Shown: in pieces, positions 1 through 11,762 of the stretch
How positions within the stretch are numbered: the stretch's first letter is position 1
How the letters are laid out: every line of letters begins with the position of its first letter
Source: Vermamoeba vermiformis
Lineage: Eukaryota; Tubulinea; Echinamoebida
Length of the DNA stretch: 64,000 nt
NCBI GenBank assembly: GCA_045837725.1
Contig: JBEWZL010000200.1
Location: forward strand, 124,001 to 188,000
Reading direction: 5' to 3'
Notes under the pieces: model-generated
Told to the model about the DNA's origin: nothing
Database searches by the model: none
What the model saw: only the letters and a program-made list of their open reading frames with translations
Made by a program: the position numbers and the translations under genes

Positions 1-87
1 TTCTCGTGAGTGTCAATCAACCGCGTTGATTTCAGTGAAAATCACTATGAAAATTTTAACTAATTAAGTAATATTAACGAAGTAGAG

Positions 88-366
88 ATGAAGACGTGCC
101 TTTCCAGCAAGGATTGTCCTCAAACTCAATATTGCCAATTCTCAGATGTAAGTGCGCTGCTATAGATATAGTATATATAACAGATATATTATACTTAGTT
201 GTATTGCGGTCAAACGAGCCAAGGAATATGCGCTCAACGGCCGAACGTCTGCGCTACAAATGACGATGGAGCCTGTGCCTGCGATGGCTATTTCTACCGC
301 AACTCGTGCTATGCTGCTGCAGCGGGCAACAGTCCGTGGTATATGCCTATTTGCCCAAAAGCGTAA
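88..366 (+). CDS. Kazal-like cysteine-rich secreted protein, 3' part
   Basis: Two exons are readable, about 88-147 and 199-366, joined in phase 0 across a short intron (GTAAGT...TTAG). The joined product has about 75 residues and is rich in cysteine (CLSSKDC, QYC, YCG, VCAT, CACDGYFYRNSC, PICPKA). The CxCDGxxYxNxCxAAAAG pattern is the core of Kazal-like domains, which usually act as extracellular serine-protease inhibitors or structural modules. No signal peptide lies in the visible part, and an acceptor-like AG precedes the first exon, so the gene probably begins with further exons left of the window. Function as an inhibitor is inferred from the family; the reactive-site loop was not identified. 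Confidence 0.55.
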
Positions 367-671
367 ACTTTAAGTCTTGGTCTCGCAGGATCCTGAATCC
401 GAACTCGTTACAAATTTTGGCGCTCTGTTAAACAAAAATAAATATTTTGACTAAACTGGTGGCATATTGGTCGAATAATGAACTTCTATCATTTGGATGC
501 TTAATGAACTTTGCTGATTACCAGATCCACAGCTACGGAAAAATGACGAATTTTCTTGTTTCATAAAAGCGTGTGACACCAAGGGCCCGACCTGTGCATT
601 TAAATTCGTATTCTTTTATTGCTAAGCACCTCAAGAGGCAAGTAAGTTGAGAGACTAGTCAGATTTCGAAG
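367..671. other. Intergenic spacer
   Basis: AT-rich spacer between the Kazal-like gene and the methyltransferase-BTB gene. It holds an AATAAA-like signal at about 436 that may serve the upstream gene. The last 100 bases should contain the promoter of the next gene. I see no coding region. Confidence 0.5.
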
Positions 672-3067
672 ATGTCGGAGAAAGAAGAAAAACAACAGGC
701 TCAAGAGGAACAGGAAGAGCAACAAAATAATAATAACAATAACATGGACGAAGATAGCGATGAAGAAGACGAGGGCATTAATCAGGTAATTAAGGAGCCT
801 CAAACAAATTGGAACTCTTCAAATTTACTGAAAATCTTCGAGAAAATAAGGTTCAAATTTAGCTTTTGTGCCTCTAAATGCCATAATATACGCGTTCATA
901 ATTATCAACGATTTTTTCGCCTTTTAGCAAGCAAGAGAAGCATTGCTTCAGCACATCCTCAGAAATGTTTTCCACGTGCGAGCCAATTCTGAAACAAACG
1001 AAGATTTAGTGCAGCACTTGCAAAAGAGCGGGCTGTTGAAGAACGAAAGGATTATTAAAGGTAATTATTTTAATGAAAAGAACAAAACTTTTCAAACTCC
1101 GAACCAAAAGTTCATTGGATCCGCCTATTTAACTCAAATGGCGGTACCAATCCTCATTAATGTTAATACATGTCATAATCAGTTGTTTGAGAGAAATATT
1201 TGCCCTTTGCTTCCCTGTCTATCGTTCAAAATTTGATGCAAATTTGGCGCTCTTTTTCGTAGCTTATTACAAATACAAAAACTGATAATATCAACAGTAA
1301 TATAATATAAAATGATTAACAACGTTATTTTTACTTACATTAGCCTTCTCCGCGATAAGGGTGTTCAATTTTGAATTTTCTATTTTCAGTGAATTAACCC
1401 TTTTCCTTTTTTAGCAATGCTGGCCATACCACGAGGTCTCTTCGTAACCGATGATGTACGCGATGAGGCCTATATTGATACGCCGCTACGTCTCGCCAAA
1501 CACAACTTCAACTTCAGCGCGCCACACATGTACGCGATGTGCTTGGAGAACCTCGACATTCAACCAGGGCATGCAGTGCTGGATATAGGTAGTGGTACCG
1601 GCCACTTTACTGCAGTAAGTATATAACGTCACTATAATCATTACAACTAGCGCTAACGTCCGTTACAAAATCGATCGAACATCATTTTCGTTCCGTTACA
1701 AAAATTTATCAAATTTATTTTTCATCGTTGAAATTCTCAGAAGTGATCGCCTATTATCGCGCTTCGTTGCTCCAGTGACTCAAATTTCCTATTTATAGCT
1801 ATCAGCGTTCTTAGCGGGTCCGAATGGTTTCGCGCACGGAGTGGATTTGTTCCAGTACATTATCGACTTTGCCGAGAGTAATGTAAAGAAAGTAACAGCC
1901 GTAACTGGTAAACCGAATCAAAAATATAGTTGCCTGGATGTTAATTATTGACGAATACTTTGCAGGAATTCAATTCCCTAACTTGAAGTTCTTCGTGCGA
2001 AATTGTTTCTTGCCCGCGGTCGATGAAGTGAAGTACGACAGAATTCACGTCGGGGCCTGCTGTCCTGAAGGCTATTTGAACTATTTATACGACCTACTCA
2101 AGCCTGAAGGAATATTAGTGGTACGTACCGAAGTCTCATAATGACACCTGTCAAACTGAGTGTCACTCAAATGTCACCGTTATTCATTGCGATTATTTTC
2201 ACAGACTCCGTTTGGCGATCGGTTAATGAAAGCTGTCAAAAACAAAGACGGAACATTCACGACAACATCGTTGTTGCAAGTCAGATACTCGGATCTCATT
2301 CTGCCTTGTAAGGATCTTTCCTAATTAGGAAATTCTCGACAATTTTATTAATTATCATTCTTAGCTGAAACGGAGATTAAAGAGGCTAAAAAAGCTGTCG
2401 CAAAAGAACGAGCGAAAAGAATTCTGATTCCCGAGAGCAACTACTTTGAGCAGATTAAGGGACTCTTGAATAACCCGCATTTATCAGACATTACTTTTAA
2501 TATTGAGGGTATGCCTAGTACTATACATTGTCCAAATTATAAAGATATTTCCTTATTAGGAAAGAAGATCTATTGTCACAGATTCATCCTCCAACTTCGA
2601 TCGGAACATTTTCAAGGAATGTTTTCCAGCGGAATGAAAGAAAGTTCGGCCACGGAGCTCAACATTGTTGATTTTGCCTACGATCCTTTTATGGAAATGC
2701 TCAAATTCATTTACACCGATGACTGCAGTTTGACACCTGACAATTGCGTGTTAATTCTCGAACTTGCTAATTACTACAAACTCGATCGATTGAAGGCAAT
2801 GTGTAAGTAACACCGAGTATATTTGTATACATCCTTATTAATAACAATCGTTTAATAGGCGAGTATCGGTTGCACTTGGATGTGGATACTGAAAATGTAG
2901 CGAGCTTTTTGATGGTTGCCGATCGATTCAATGCACAGCAATTGCGATCATTCTGCTTAGAATACATCTTAGAGAATATCAAGGATGTTATTAAGACTAA
3001 GGCGTTCAATGAACTTGATCGGGATCTGATTAACTCGATCCTGATCCAGTCCGTTCAAGGACTCTAA
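672..3067 (+). CDS. Protein-L-isoaspartate O-methyltransferase-like domain fused to BTB/POZ domain
   Basis: Eight exons (about 672-785, 928-1060, 1415-1614, 1799-1907, 1966-2120, 2205-2307, 2365-2802, 2859-3067) join in frame to about 486 aa. An acidic Q/N-rich head (1-38) is followed by a PIMT-type methyltransferase region with the PRGLFV substrate-loop motif, SAPHM, and the SAM-binding motif VLDIGSGTGHFTA, continuing to a PEGILV...FGD segment that matches the C-terminal half of the PCMT family. A BTB domain follows: LSDITF, KKIYCHRFIL, RSEHFQGMF, FMEMLKFIYTDD, then a helical BACK-like start. PIMTs repair or recognise isoaspartyl residues in aged proteins, and BTB proteins often serve as cullin-3 adaptors. 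A role as a substrate receptor for damaged proteins is therefore possible but inferred. The start is the first ATG of the open frame. The gene converges with the ArfGAP gene downstream. Confidence 0.88.
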
Positions 3068-3191
3068 GAAGACTTTTTTTTGTTCATATTTGTTTTATAG
3101 AAAATAATAATATTTTTAATAAATTACGGTTTTTATTTTATCTACATGATATTTTACATCATTTGTGTTTAATATTTACAAAACTCAACTC

Positions 3192-6100
3192 TTATTCTTT
3201 CTTAGTATCATCCAATAATATCGATTTCAAATCGCGTCTAAACTCCGTGTCTTGTAACATGTGCAACAACGCTTCTTTGAGCAGATCCGTGCTTCGCAAA
3301 AACGAGTCAAATGAACCGCCACCAGACACTAAGCCACTAGCTTGGCCTTGACCAACAGAGGCAATAGAAGCTGGTTGTGTTCCAGGCGAAGTCTTGTGCG
3401 GAGAGCTAGGCGTGTGCGGGGTCGAAGCAGGCGAGATATTGAATTCTTTTTGACGCAGTTTCTTTCGTCTTGCCGAATCGAGCAAGACAGGGATATTAAA
3501 GTCTGATGACGACTTTGAGCGACTGGATCTAGGTTAGTTTAAACGGAAAAAAAGATACAATATGATAGGGGGATACATACTAATGATATACGTACTCCTT
3601 TTGCTGTGGTGTTAACATGCCATTATCTTCCACAAACTGTGCTGGCAATTGAACAGGGCGGATCCGCTTAGCAATTTCCTCGGGCGTAGCACCACCAGTC
3701 ATAGAACGAGCAACATATTTAGTCAAGACCCACTGCTTCTTCTCCTCCCTAATGTAATGTGTTAATTTGACACGTGTCATATGTCAAAAAAGTTGTCAAA
3801 AGTATACGTACAGCGTTGAAGTTGGGGTAGGTTTCGTAATTCCGCTCGGAATTTCTTTCTCCCAAAACTCATTGTGCGTTACGTTGCCCACGTCACGCAT
3901 AAATTTAATAGCCGCAGGGGTCCAGTCGATGGCTGATGAAGGCACGACAAAGGTTGAAATGGTCGGATCCAACGCACGGTGTAACGTCGCGCAATCTTTG
4001 CATACAAATGCTCCTAACGCTACACTAGCAATATCAGCAGCTATATATGGTTGTTAGCGACATCAGTTTTAAAACTGTGTGATCCTGATCTTACGTTCAG
4101 CATTGCACTCGGCACAATGAGAGTTGGCTGCTTCAGTAAGCAGCTCAATGAGCTCCATAGGCAGAGGTTGTGAAGGTCTTCGTCGTTGTTTCGACTAATA
4201 AGTACATTAGGGTCAATATCGGAGGACTAAGTACACTACAGAAAACAATGTGAACGCACCGCTGAATTTCTTTGGATCACTTCGTTCAATAAATTGCACC
4301 AAACAGTAACATTAGAGTCACTATCGGCAGAGAATAAGAGCATCTTGCCATCGCCCTATTATTATCTTCGTTAAGCGTCGCGTCGTCGCAAAACAAAAAA
4401 AAATTATCGTACCAAGCTGATCTGGATCGAAAGCGTGTTGTCTTGCGGCTCGCCATACTTAATGCTACCGTTCTTAAGATCAAATTGTTTTGAAGGTTTA
4501 GCGTCCTTCAGCAAAAAATTAGACAGTCGATCAAAAAAGCAAAAAACAAATTCCGATACCGGGAGTCGAACCCGGGTTTCATGGGTGAGAGCCATGTGTG
4601 CTGCCGCCTACACCATATCGGAATGGTTGAGTTTGAAAGGCAAAATCAGGGGCTCGTTCGTAAAAGGACATAATGCGATCTCACGTACCGCTCGTTCTTT
4701 GTGCACCAGCAACATGCTTCCTTCGGTGCGAATCCAAATCTTTTTCCAACCTTGCTTCTTCGTTTTAGTGAGAATGTAGCCCTCAACGGAGCCATTGGGA
4801 TTTAAGAACGGCATTGTTGCAAGCGGCGAAGGTGTTGCTGTAATATGAACGGTAGCCTAAAAATAGCGTTAGCATTAAAACGAACAATTATAAACAAAGG
4901 TGTCTTACTCGGCGAGAGGGAGAGTCACCAGGGTACATTGAAAAGCTGGCGGAATGGCGAGGACTAGCTGCCTTTCGTGGCGTCGATGAAGCTGAATTCG
5001 AAGTAGTAGACGTTGCCAAATCAGGTTCGCTGCTAGATATGGCCATCTTAGGGCTTTTAGAAGGTACCTCTAATGAAACGCCAGTACTAGCAGCGCGTTT
5101 TTTCTTGCCTTTCCGTGTGAGACGATTAATAAACTTGACGCGTAGCAACATGTTGTTCAAATAATTCGATAAATAATGTCTCAATTTCGGTTCGTATAAA
5201 ATAGTTAAGTATTTTTGGTGAGGCTAGCAAAAAAGGTAAATTTCGCCCTCTGACCGGCAATATTGGTAAAGCGGTAATTCGTATGCAGTAAAAATCATGA
5301 AATTGTTTTAGAAGTGCCGGTAAGGTGTCTAAGTCTCGAATTCTACTTGACTACTAAAAAATTATGTTTCGTACTTGGTGAATTGATCCATTTTTCTACT
5401 TTCACTGCGGCTAAGTTTTGGCGACGTTCTAGGAGATGCACCTGGTACATAATTAGTACTAACACTGAATATTTTGCCGATAGGTAATTCTTTGGCAATA
5501 ATTTCAAAACGGACGTTTGTTCGATTGCATAACTTTTTAGAATCACGTATAATTTCCACCATTAAGCAGTAATATTATTGTACACAATGATTTCAGATTT
5601 CATTTTGCCTCGGGTCTCGGAGATCAGCAAATCCAGTAAATAAAAATTATTTGTACCTGGAGATCCTGGCAAATCATCTAGCCCAAAGAAATTTCTAAGC
5701 TTCTTGTTGTCTCCAAGGTCCTGTGGAATAGGCGAGCTAACTAAAACCTCTTCATCCACATCTGACTTTGTCGGCGAAGACTTGCCAGCTTCTGTTGAAG
5801 AATGAGTTCGCACGTGAAGGGATAATCTACTTCTCCGTAGTGTGGAGGTCATTGTGAGATGTTAGACACAATGAGTACAATTATCGTGCTTAATTAAATT
5901 ATTATATCTAAATAAGTCAAGTCCAAATAACGGTCAAATAATTTTTGCCGAGCTTTCGGAGTATCTGGCCGCGTGATTATTGTAAATTACTCGTCCTAGT
6001 GCATTACAACAAAGCTAGACCAAGTCTATGCTAAATAGACATGCACTAGGCGAAGCGGCAAGTCGTTACGGAACGTCCGAATGCGCGTTCCATCTACGCA

Positions 6101-6517
6101 ATGACCGAATCCGCTTGCTTTTCGTTTGGTAAATATATTTAAGTTAGCTTACCTAAATTAAATTGCACGGAAGAAGTGCGATGAGCTTTGGCAGCGGATT
6201 TAGTTCGGTCCTTTGGTGACTTCAGGATGCCAGATCTGCTCAAGCTGCTTGGTGACCCAGGAATACTATCAGGTGACGTGCCATCTTGTTTTCCATCGCG
6301 TATCTTTATTTATAGAGCGTGAGTAATATTTTAAACGAATTTACAATGAAGATTTTTTTTGCTGATCGAAAAAACGATTGAATAGCAATATCATACCTTC
6401 AAATTAAATCAAAAACAAGATCAATATCGATAAATTGCATTCATATATTAAATTTTTAATCGTTCTTACCTCCGCTGCACGCTCCAAATTCAATCTAAGC
6501 AGATCCTTGTTGCTCAT
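3192..6517 (-). CDS. PH domain + ArfGAP domain protein
   Basis: Minus-strand gene read from ATG at about 6517 (MSNKDLLRLNLERAAE) to a stop at 3192. A long Ser/Pro/Lys-rich head is followed by a PH-type region (GYILTKTKKQGWKKIWIRTEG, SMLLVHKERA, then NTLSIQISL, ending near WCNLLNEVIQ). Next comes an ArfGAP zinc finger split by an intron: CAEC, then LGAFVCKDCATLHRAL, DWTPAAIKFM, and GNVTHNEFWE. The CX2C...CX2CX4R pattern is intact, so both the zinc ligands and the catalytic arginine position are present. The stretch after HRAL deviates from the usual SkVrSl motif. REEKKQWVLTKYV closes the domain and a Ser/Pro/Gly-rich tail ends in KSILLDD. ArfGAPs stimulate GTP hydrolysis on Arf in membrane traffic and cortical actin control, and PH domains bind phosphoinositides. 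Its intron at about 4506-4688 holds a tRNA gene. The N-terminal exon joins are less certain than the PH-ArfGAP core. Confidence 0.82.
3768..3779. repeat. Intronic palindrome TGACACGTGTCA, copy 1
   Basis: Perfect 12-bp palindrome in the PH-ArfGAP intron that separates the zinc-finger exon from the REEKKQ exon. It is followed by two TGTCA half-sites. Confidence 0.9.
4551..4622 (-). tRNA. trnE-CUC: tRNA-Glu (anticodon CUC)
   Basis: The minus strand folds as a full cloverleaf. The acceptor arm is TCCGATA/TATCGGA with discriminator A. The anticodon stem CATGG/CCATG encloses loop CTCTCAC, giving anticodon CTC. The T arm is CCGGG-TTCGACT-CCCGG and contains a good B box. There is no tRNA intron. The gene lies wholly inside an intron of the PH-ArfGAP gene, on the same strand as that gene. 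Confidence 0.95.
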
Positions 6518-7196
6518 CTTCAAATCTGAACAATCAACTCGCGCAACTGACCGAGCTACTAACCGCACGATAACGACGTGTGTCTATTATAGTGTGGCTA
6601 TGCTAGTGTCGGTCTAGCTAAGTACTGGTTCAATACACCGTTTGTCAAGTTTTTACTCGCAACGGGTGTCATCAATCGCTGTGCGCCCATTGAATTAATT
6701 TAACCAAATTTCAATGAGTTGCGATCTTTTGCACGTGTATTGTATTGCTTGCGCATGAAAACGAGTCGTTCCCCGCAGCACTAAGCCTTCTTAAAAGAGC
6801 AGTTACAAATCTGGTTCGGAGGTGAGCTGATTCTCATTTACTAACCTCTTCTTGCTTACACAGAGCATCTAATGTAATGCAACGATCCATTGTGGACACG
6901 GAGGGCGCGTAAGTGTAATTCTGGCGAATCTCAGTACTCCAAATCTGTTCCGTAGCTAATCCAGCTCGGTACCCACGAAGCAGGACTTGGCACTACTAGG
7001 CCTACAGCAGCACTACCAAGGTGTTGTATGGGTGAACACGATGTCTCGGAGTTTATTTTGCGTGTTTCCACGCGCAGTACAGCTCTCGCGACCATTCTCG
7101 TGGTTTGCCGCCGAAAAAAGCTATGAACGGCAGATCTTCATTTCAAATTGTAAACGAGTTGTGAACAACACTGTTCGTGTAATATAGTATACAAAC
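6518..7196. promoter_or_regulatory. Divergent promoter region between ArfGAP and UBC9 genes
   Basis: About 680 bases separate two divergent genes and must hold both promoters. An intron-like segment (GGTGAGCTG... CTAAC ...ACACAG, about 6820-6864 on the plus strand) could belong to a spliced 5' leader of UBC9. I found no frame here that I would call a gene. Confidence 0.4.
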
Positions 7197-8526
7197 ATGT
7201 CTGGACTTGCTAGAGGTCGTTTAGCTGAAGAAAGAAAGAACTGGCGAAAGGATCACCCACACGTAAGCAGATACGATAAAATTTTCGATTTTTTCAATAA
7301 TAATTGCTAATAATATTTAATTAACGTGCACTTGATTATGTATGATACAATATAATATTTTTTGGCATTAAATAAGCCCTGTATAATTATGCAGAATAAT
7401 TAATTCTTTTATAAAGGGATTCTTCGCTCGCCCGACCAACAACCCTGATGGCTCCATGAATTTAATGAAATGGGAGTGTGGTATTCCTGGAAAGAAAGGC
7501 GTAAGTGTTATTCTAAAGCTCCATTCTCAAATCCGCTAGGAAATTAAAATAAAGTTTTAAATTTTATTTGCATATCTTTTCTATTAACGAGTTGCTATTA
7601 AATAAGCACTAAATGATATCTTACTTATCAACTGACGGTTATATTTAATTTTTCGTATTTATTTCGGATCTATCAGATTGATCCAGAAGCAAACCGGATT
7701 TATCAGCAAAGTACTAATTTTGTTATATAGACTGTCTGGGACGGTGGTGTATATCCCTTATCAATTGAATTCAGCGAAGATTATCCTACCAAGCCTCCTC
7801 TTTGTAAGTGTAACAGCTTTTGATCTCGCGATCCAACGAATCTTCTGGCGCGAGTCAACCGACCTTAATTATCGAACTTTAATATTATAATGTCAATATA
7901 ATCGATTATAACCATTGAATGTACAAAAGATACGCTTCTCTCAGCTTATAATAATATTCGGTAGAAAAGAAATAATTATTCGTACGAGATCACGCGTACT
8001 TACTGATTTTCTTAATGTTTTTTTGGAGATAGTTAATTAACGCACTATTATATATAATAGGCAAGTTCCCTAAGGGCTTTTTCCATCCCAACATTTATCC
8101 TTCCGGCACAGTTTGTCTCAGCATTTTGAACGAAGATTGGAGACCAGCCATTACTGTTAAACAAGTAAGTGAATCGTTTTATATAGTCTATCCGACACCT
8201 TATATTAAAATTAACATATGCGAGTCATAATGTTGTTAATGGGAGGAAGATTTTGTTACGAGTTTGAAGCGGATCTACTGACTGAAAAAATCTAACTTTT
8301 TTGATTTAACTAGATGTTATTGGGCATTCAAGAGTTGTTAGATAGTCCTAACGAGAACAGTCCTGCACAAAAAGAGGCATATCAACTCTATGTGTAAGTT
8401 ACTTATCGATTTTTTTTATCGTTCGTGGGCACGCAGATCTGACCAACTTTTTTCAATAGTACCGATCGCACTAAGTACTTCGAATGCGTTCGTGAACAAT
8501 CGACTAAGTACCCTGTCCCTAACTAA
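7197..8526 (+). CDS. UBC9: SUMO-conjugating enzyme UBC9 (UBE2I)
   Basis: Six exons (about 7197-7262, 7417-7500, 7731-7803, 8061-8164, 8314-8393, 8460-8526) join in frame to 157 aa, essentially the family length. The N-terminus [21 protein letters not shown] is the UBC9 signature. The HPN triad ([10 protein letters not shown]) and active-site cysteine (GTVCLSIL) are present, followed by [23 protein letters not shown] and the helical tail ending KYPVPN. UBC9 accepts SUMO from the E1 SAE1/SAE2 and transfers it to substrate lysines, mainly in the nucleus. All expected UBC fold elements are there, so the gene should be functional. Confidence 0.97.
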
Positions 8527-8813
8527 ATAGTTTAGAATATAAATATATCAGTTCATGCAGCCACAGTCCCTCAACAGATCCACGCTGCAAAATTTTTATT
8601 AAATTGTACATTGAAACTTCTATTTTGAATAAAAATCTTTGTAAATGGATATAATGTTAGTGCTATGATTGTTAATATGACCTTTGAGATAAACTAACGA
8701 TAACTAAGCATTTCTCCAGATCTCGTAGCGGATGCTACGCGGATGTGTTGAAAAATAAACTATTAGATCCGATAACTTAGTCGATGTACGAAGTATTTAC
8801 AATGTTTATTCTT

Positions 8814-11204
8814 TTATGGTTGCATGCTGTACAGATCAGGTTTGGTCAACAGATCGTACAAATCGCCGATTGGCTGCTGAATACCTTCAATAAGAGCTAC
8901 GGCCTTGATAATCTTCCAGGGCTTTTTTTCGAATAGTTCGATGTACCGCGGGTCTTTTTCTACTTTTGACCATAATAATTTGACTGTATCTATTTTTGGA
9001 TTTTTGTCGTAGACTCCGATTTGCTTGTGCATTGAGGCCATCGATAATAATTTCATTTCTTCGATATTTAATATGACCTTATGCGATTCCAAGTAATTTT
9101 CCGCAGCTTTTGCGAGTGATTTGTAATCTGAGACTGATTTCATTCTGGAGCACAAAACGGCTTTGATAAGGTCACGTGCTTCTTTCCTAATTTGGGAATG
9201 ATCGTAATCGAATAAAATGTGGCGCATTGACTCCCAGTCGTCTTCTTTCAAATAAGTTTTTGCTATTTCATAATCAGCTATTGCTTCTTCGCCTATAATA
9301 TACGCTGTAGCCTCGCATCTGAATTTATGTGCCAATCCAAGTAATTTCGAGTTATTTTCTTTGTCTTTTTCGTAGTGCGGCACAAGACAACTGAAGTACG
9401 GATCTGCTTTTGCCTTTTCCATGTTCTCTATGGCTGTATTAATTTTCTTCGTGACTTCTTCAATAACAATTGCAAGCTCGTCTAATAAGTGGTCGTAGAA
9501 TCCTTGTTTGAAGAGTAATCGCACTAACGAGTAAATCACGTGCAGATCGGCTGGGTTCAAGTGGAATGCACGGTGATAACATTGAAAGGCTTTTTGTACT
9601 TGGCTGCTTCTTAAATGACACCTATAATAAGCGGTTACTATTATTAAACATTATCTATAATAGGCTGTTCAAAATAACTGAATTAATTTTTGACACTTTT
9701 TTAGTGACACGTGTCAACGCAATTTTTCACAGTTAGCCTTTTATGGTTATATGTGATATGACGTACCATCCCATGAACGCATTTGGTTCGTATAATTCTG
9801 GATTGAGCGACAACATCCGTTGACAATCTTCAATCGCTTTTTCAAAATTGTTCAATTCCGCGTTCAACACTGCTCTGTTATAATACGCTTGGGCGTGTTT
9901 TGGCGCCATTTCAATCGATTTGTTAAAATATTCTTCTGCTTCGTCGTACTCGCTACAAATATTATCAATAAGAATTAATACTTTAATTCTCATAATATTT
10001 TGTTTACGTACCCTATTTCATATAGAGAGTATCCATAATTACTATAAATAATTCCCATGCGCTATTTTTGAAAAAAATAATGTTAGTATTCAACGAAAAA
10101 TTTTTACGAAGAATATTTCATTAATTCGAGCTCGTGGTGATAAATATTTGCAATGATTAAAGTACTATATTATTATACCTTGTAGTCTAATGTCAGAATC
10201 TTTTTGTAGTCTTCAATCTCGAGCATTTGTGACGCTTCTTTATCCTCTTCTTCTTTCGTCAAATTTGATTGTAAATATCCTAGGCATGGGATGTGAGTAT
10301 AGTATTCTTGCAGTGTTATATTGGAAGAGCATAATTGAATGAAATAAAATGTGACCGGATCTGGCAAAAGCCTTGCGTACCTCTGAAATGCAAGAACCGT
10401 GCGTCTTTTGGATCCAATTCTACGGCTTTATTTGCTTCCTCCCAGCCTTTACGGGTCTCGCCTCTAACCCAATGTATATGTGCCTTGATCATATGCGTGA
10501 ATGCAGGGTTTGTACAGACCTTCGAAGAGAGCGGATCCGCTCGTTAATATTTTTGCTTTTATATGAGCGAGTTATGTATGAAATTGGTTATATATTATGG
10601 ATATGTTATATAGGGATCATATATTACCTTTAAGCCGTTCTCAAGGTCAGGCAAAGCGCTCATCGGCTGATTCAGATCCATCCAACACGCGCCCAATTCT
10701 TTCCAGGCCTCGTATGCGTTCGGAAATAAATATAATAATGACCTAAGTACAGACTAACACTTGTCAGCGAAATTTATTCAATTGAGTACGTAGGAAAAAT
10801 TATACGATTTTTCGATAATTTCTCCAGTTATTAATGTCGACTTACCATCGCATTTCTGAATTTATGCAAATCGATTTGAGTAAATGAGAGGTTCATTAAT
10901 TTTTCTTGCTATTAAAATCAAATATTAGCGCCGTAATAATTAGAAAAAATTTTCAGCTTCGTAATAAAAATTAGATCGGCCCGCAGAGTTCATTTGGACT
11001 TACTAAATTTAAATATATATCTTTAGCTAATCGTTGAAAAAATCTGGAGACGAAAGCTGTGCGATAAAGTGATACAGTATCGAGATGCTGCAAGATGTGG
11101 AGAATCGATTCTTCTGACAACAAATCGAACGGTGATAATACAACCTCCATAATCGACATATTCTCTAGCTTATCTGTTATTGATGTTGGACTGTTGGCTT
11201 CCAT
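8814..11204 (-). CDS. F-box + TPR repeat protein
   Basis: Minus-strand multi-exon gene. The first in-frame ATG is at about 11204 (MEANSPTSITDKLENM); the open frame continues further 5' without an ATG. Residues about 20-70 form an F-box (LLSEESILHILQHLDTVSLYRTAFVSRFFQRLA). TPR-type helical pairs follow, such as NAYEAWKELGACW...ALPDLENGLK, HWVRGETRKGWEEANKAVELDP, EEYFNKSIEMAPKHAQAYYN and the repeat ending MLSLNPELYEPN. The large last exon (8814-9600) adds one more TPR-like unit (FHLNPADLHVIYSL) and a helical tail of unknown family. F-box proteins recruit substrates to SCF ubiquitin ligases, and TPRs would be the protein-binding part; this is inferred from architecture. Exon joins at 10740 and 10010 needed non-obvious splice sites, so those few residues are uncertain. 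Confidence 0.78.
9705..9716. repeat. Intronic palindrome TGACACGTGTCA, copy 2
   Basis: Perfect copy in the F-box/TPR intron between the exon ending at 9733 and the large terminal exon. A TGACAC half-site lies 14 bases to the left. Confidence 0.9.
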
Positions 11205-11762
11205 TTCGTCGGATGTAGCAATTAAACTTTTGTCGCTTCGCACTCAACACCCCACATAATCTTAAATTATACAAATACAAAAATTGGCGTTTCCATATAA
11301 AATTAGCATTGTGGAATGATAGAGAGGCAGATCACGCCCTAGGGTAATTATTTAATTTTGGTTATTTATTTGCTAAAATTCTAATATTACGAAATTAAAT
11401 ATATTTACTATTAACTTGATGTAGTCGTAATCTCCGTTGCATATTTTAGCCTTTTTTTAACCAAAGGTAAAGGAGTTAATTTGCTCCATTTTTTGGCATT
11501 AATGTCTGTAACCACTACATATAATAGTATAGTTCTCGATGAGTTAAATATTTACTATTAATAATTCATTACTAATATTGGTAATAACTCAGCGTGACAA
11601 CTTAGGACGAACTTCGTTCGGCTTTTCTAAGCTCTTGCGCAAGTAGATTAAAGTATCCAGGCATACACGTCATGAAACGTAAGTTTATATTTAATTATAG
11701 TGCAAAAGAAGTCTACTACATCGATACGGCGCGTTGAAGTGGATCGCACGAAAGGGCGTAAC
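11205..11762. other. Intergenic spacer, promoter of F-box/TPR gene
   Basis: AT-rich region between two minus-strand genes. It must contain the 3' end of the penta-EF-hand gene and the promoter of the F-box/TPR gene. I see no conserved frame and no RNA gene. Confidence 0.4.

Noticed and set aside
6987-7187. 66-codon frame just upstream of UBC9
   Set aside because: No domain, and it overlaps the expected promoter and leader of UBC9.
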